NCBI GenBank assembly: GCA_964393115.1
Contig: CAYMST010000244.1
Location: 1-7,352 of the forward strand
DNA from: CAYMST01 sp964393115
GTDB lineage: Bacteria > Bacteroidota > Bacteroidia > Cytophagales > Cyclobacteriaceae
Length of the DNA stretch: 7,352 bases
Direction of reading: 5' to 3'
The notes under the pieces were generated by a model that was given only the letters and a program-made list of their open reading frames with translations, made no database searches and was not told the origin of the DNA. The translations under genes were made by a program, and so were the position numbers. Shown here piece after piece: positions 5,936-7,352 of this stretch (position 1 is its first letter; every line of letters starts with the position of its first letter).

Positions 5936-7309
5936 ATGAGAAGTACATTTACAGTTTTATGCATTATTTTACTATCGGCGTGTCAGTTAAGTGACGATGG
6001 TCACATCACCGATATTATACATTATGAGAAAGACCCTTCGAGTCAATCTATTCCGTTAGAACCGACGCAAGTCAACAGTCAATTTAACACCAGTTTTATA
6101 AGCGATGGAAAATATGGGTTTCACTTTATATATAACGATCCGGATATTGATCTATATGAGTTGAACATAAATTTCCAAGCTACAAAATTGGATGATCTGA
6201 CTAATAAAATAATTGAGTCCAAAGCTTCCTGGGTACTTGTATCCGTTGGAGGTACCACTGGTACGTATTGTACTCCGAATGATTACTATGAATCTCTTAT
6301 TGATGATGACAGAGGAACTACTGACATTGATATCCCACTCATGCTTTATGATAGACTACACGAACATGATATCAAATTGATGATTCGCTTTGGCATCGAT
6401 GGCCCATCCAAAACACGACCGTGGGGGGAAAGAATGGGTTGGAATTATGGTACTGAAACATCCCCAGACTTTATAGATGGCGTACCCACAGATGAATATG
6501 TCGAAAACGTAGCTGAAGTGTTAAAGGTATGGGGTGCTCGGTATAAAGATAAACTAGCTGGGTGGTGGTTTGATCACGCCTATGAAGAGATGGGCTGGAC
6601 TGAAGATCAATTCCGGACAATAGCTACAGCTGCTCGTCATGGAAATGGAAGTCGTGTGATCAGTTTCAATAACGGTGTCGGTATTTATAAATATACCCCC
6701 TTTGACAACTTCATTCCTGGAGAGGTAAATCATATCAACCAATACTTCCCGACAGATCAATTTTTATCGGGTGCGCAGTGGCACACCTTTTTTTACATGG
6801 GTACCAATTGGGGAAGTAATGAAAGACGTTACAAAAACTTTGACTTAATTAATTACATGGCCCAAGTCTTAGAAAAAAAAGGTGGGGTTACCATCAATAT
6901 TGGTGTGAATTTTGGAACTAACACAACGCAACATGATCAAGGAATCGCCTTGGCTACAGCCTTTAAGTCTAAAATGCCAATATCATTCGACAATTATGTA
7001 TTCAGAAATAAACAGACTGAAAAAGTACTGAAAGTACATTTCTCACAAAACGGTGCCAGTGTGGTCCAAGGAGGCTTAAGTGATGAACTGAATAGTACGC
7101 TTATACCTGTATCCCTAGGAGAACCTGGTAATGTGTTTAGAATTAAGAACGCATTTTCACAAAAGTTTTTGGCCCCACAGAATTTCTCTTCTAACAATAA
7201 CCAGCCGCTTAAACAGTATTTTTGGAATGCCAATATTCCTGCCATGCGATGGGTGATCGTACCAGATGATAGCGATGGATGGTTTAGAATTAAAAATGAT
7301 GAAAATTAA
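5936..7309 (+). CDS. GH29-like glycan hydrolase lipoprotein with truncated ricin-type beta-trefoil
   Basis: The 457-residue product begins with a lipoprotein signal; the lipobox is LSAC with Cys16. The following QLSDDG resembles the Asp-rich tail that sends Bacteroidota lipoproteins to the cell surface. Residues about 58-350 look like a TIM-barrel of the alpha-L-fucosidase (GH29) superfamily: KYGFHFIYND at the start, WVLVSVGGTTGTYCTPNDYY, DIPLMLYDRLHEHDIKLMIRFG, and LAGWWFDHAYEEMGW. Asp213 in that last block sits where GH29 enzymes carry the nucleophile. Family assignment is by pattern, and substrate cannot be stated. From about 353 the sequence becomes ricin-type beta-trefoil, a sugar-binding fold of three similar repeats: NYVFRNKQTEKVLKV, then NVFRIKNAFSQKFLA ending in RWVIVP, then GWFRIKNDEN and an immediate stop. 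The third repeat is missing, so the C-terminus is probably truncated. No SusC/SusD partner is in the window. Confidence 0.75.
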   Translation: MRSTFTVLCIILLSACQLSDDGHITDIIHYEKDPSSQSIPLEPTQVNSQFNTSFISDGKYGFHFIYNDPDIDLYELNINFQATKLDDLTNKIIESKASWVLVSVGGTTGTYCTPNDYYESLIDDDRGTTDIDIPLMLYDRLHEHDIKLMIRFGIDGPSKTRPWGERMGWNYGTETSPDFIDGVPTDEYVENVAEVLKVWGARYKDKLAGWWFDHAYEEMGWTEDQFRTIATAARHGNGSRVISFNNGVGIYKYTPFDNFIPGEVNHINQYFPTDQFLSGAQWHTFFYMGTNWGSNERRYKNFDLINYMAQVLEKKGGVTINIGVNFGTNTTQHDQGIALATAFKSKMPISFDNYVFRNKQTEKVLKVHFSQNGASVVQGGLSDELNSTLIPVSLGEPGNVFRIKNAFSQKFLAPQNFSSNNNQPLKQYFWNANIPAMRWVIVPDDSDGWFRIKNDEN

Positions 7310-7314
7310 AAAAT
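7290..7314 (+). repeat. A-rich near-direct repeat at the premature end of the lipoprotein gene
   Basis: TTAAAAAT (7290-7297) recurs as TTAAAAAAT (7306-7314), and the stop codon TAA (7307-7309) lies inside the second copy. Such slippery A-rich repeats favour replication slippage or sequencing indels. Downstream, one other frame reads AATAAGGTTCTAAAT (NKVLN), which resembles the KVL step of the trefoil repeat, before stopping at the window edge. Confidence 0.45.
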
Positions 7315-7352
7315 AAGGTTCTAAATACCCAATTCTGTGTGTTCGGCTGATG

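Noticed and set aside
6554..7245. Two minus-strand open frames (6554-6760 and 6994-7245)
   Set aside because: Both are antisense to the GH29-like/trefoil gene and show no conserved motif or credible start.

Overview
The window reads as chromosomal DNA of a marine-type member of the Bacteroidota, most likely Cytophagales or a relative. Four things suggest this: AT-rich DNA, two DUF3857/transglutaminase-like exported proteins of the kind common in this phylum, a candidate TAnnTTTG promoter, and a lipoprotein with an Asp-rich tail after the lipobox Cys. The assignment is an inference from gene content; no rRNA or other phylogenetic marker is present.

Layout, left to right. Positions 1-800 are the right-hand part of an IS3-family (IS150-like) insertion sequence: the 3' part of the DDE transposase gene and a probable right terminal repeat ending at 800. 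Positions 801-929 hold no gene. Positions 930-4691 are a minus-strand operon of two related exported proteins, each with an N-terminal DUF3857 region and a transglutaminase-like fold. The upstream one (4691 to 2810) is split into two frames by what looks like a single-base insertion in a run of short homopolymers near 3414-3427. The downstream one (2777 to 930) is intact. Both transglutaminase-like domains lack the canonical Cys and His, so they probably act as non-enzymatic or scaffold domains.

A 130-bp divergent intergenic region (4692-4821) carries two nearly concentric inverted repeats and a candidate promoter. It leads to a plus-strand gene (4822-5490) encoding a heavy-metal-associated (HMA) domain with a CxxC motif fused to a four-helix DUF4396 membrane domain. 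This is the least understood architecture here and a candidate metal-handling membrane protein.

Positions 5491-5935 are non-coding and AT-rich, with several inverted repeats. A plus-strand lipoprotein gene follows (5936-7309). It encodes a GH29-like (alpha-L-fucosidase superfamily) barrel and a ricin-type beta-trefoil that stops abruptly at the start of its third repeat, suggesting truncation or a second frame lesion. The lipoprotein probably acts on glycans at the cell surface. I see no functional link between it, the HMA-DUF4396 gene and the DUF3857 operon, and there is no SusC/SusD pair, CRISPR array, tRNA or rRNA.

I find no convincing multi-gene novel system. The most worthwhile points are the HMA-DUF4396 fusion with its Met/Cys-rich helices, the paired catalytically dead transglutaminase-like proteins, the two apparent frame lesions, and the structured intergenic regions.
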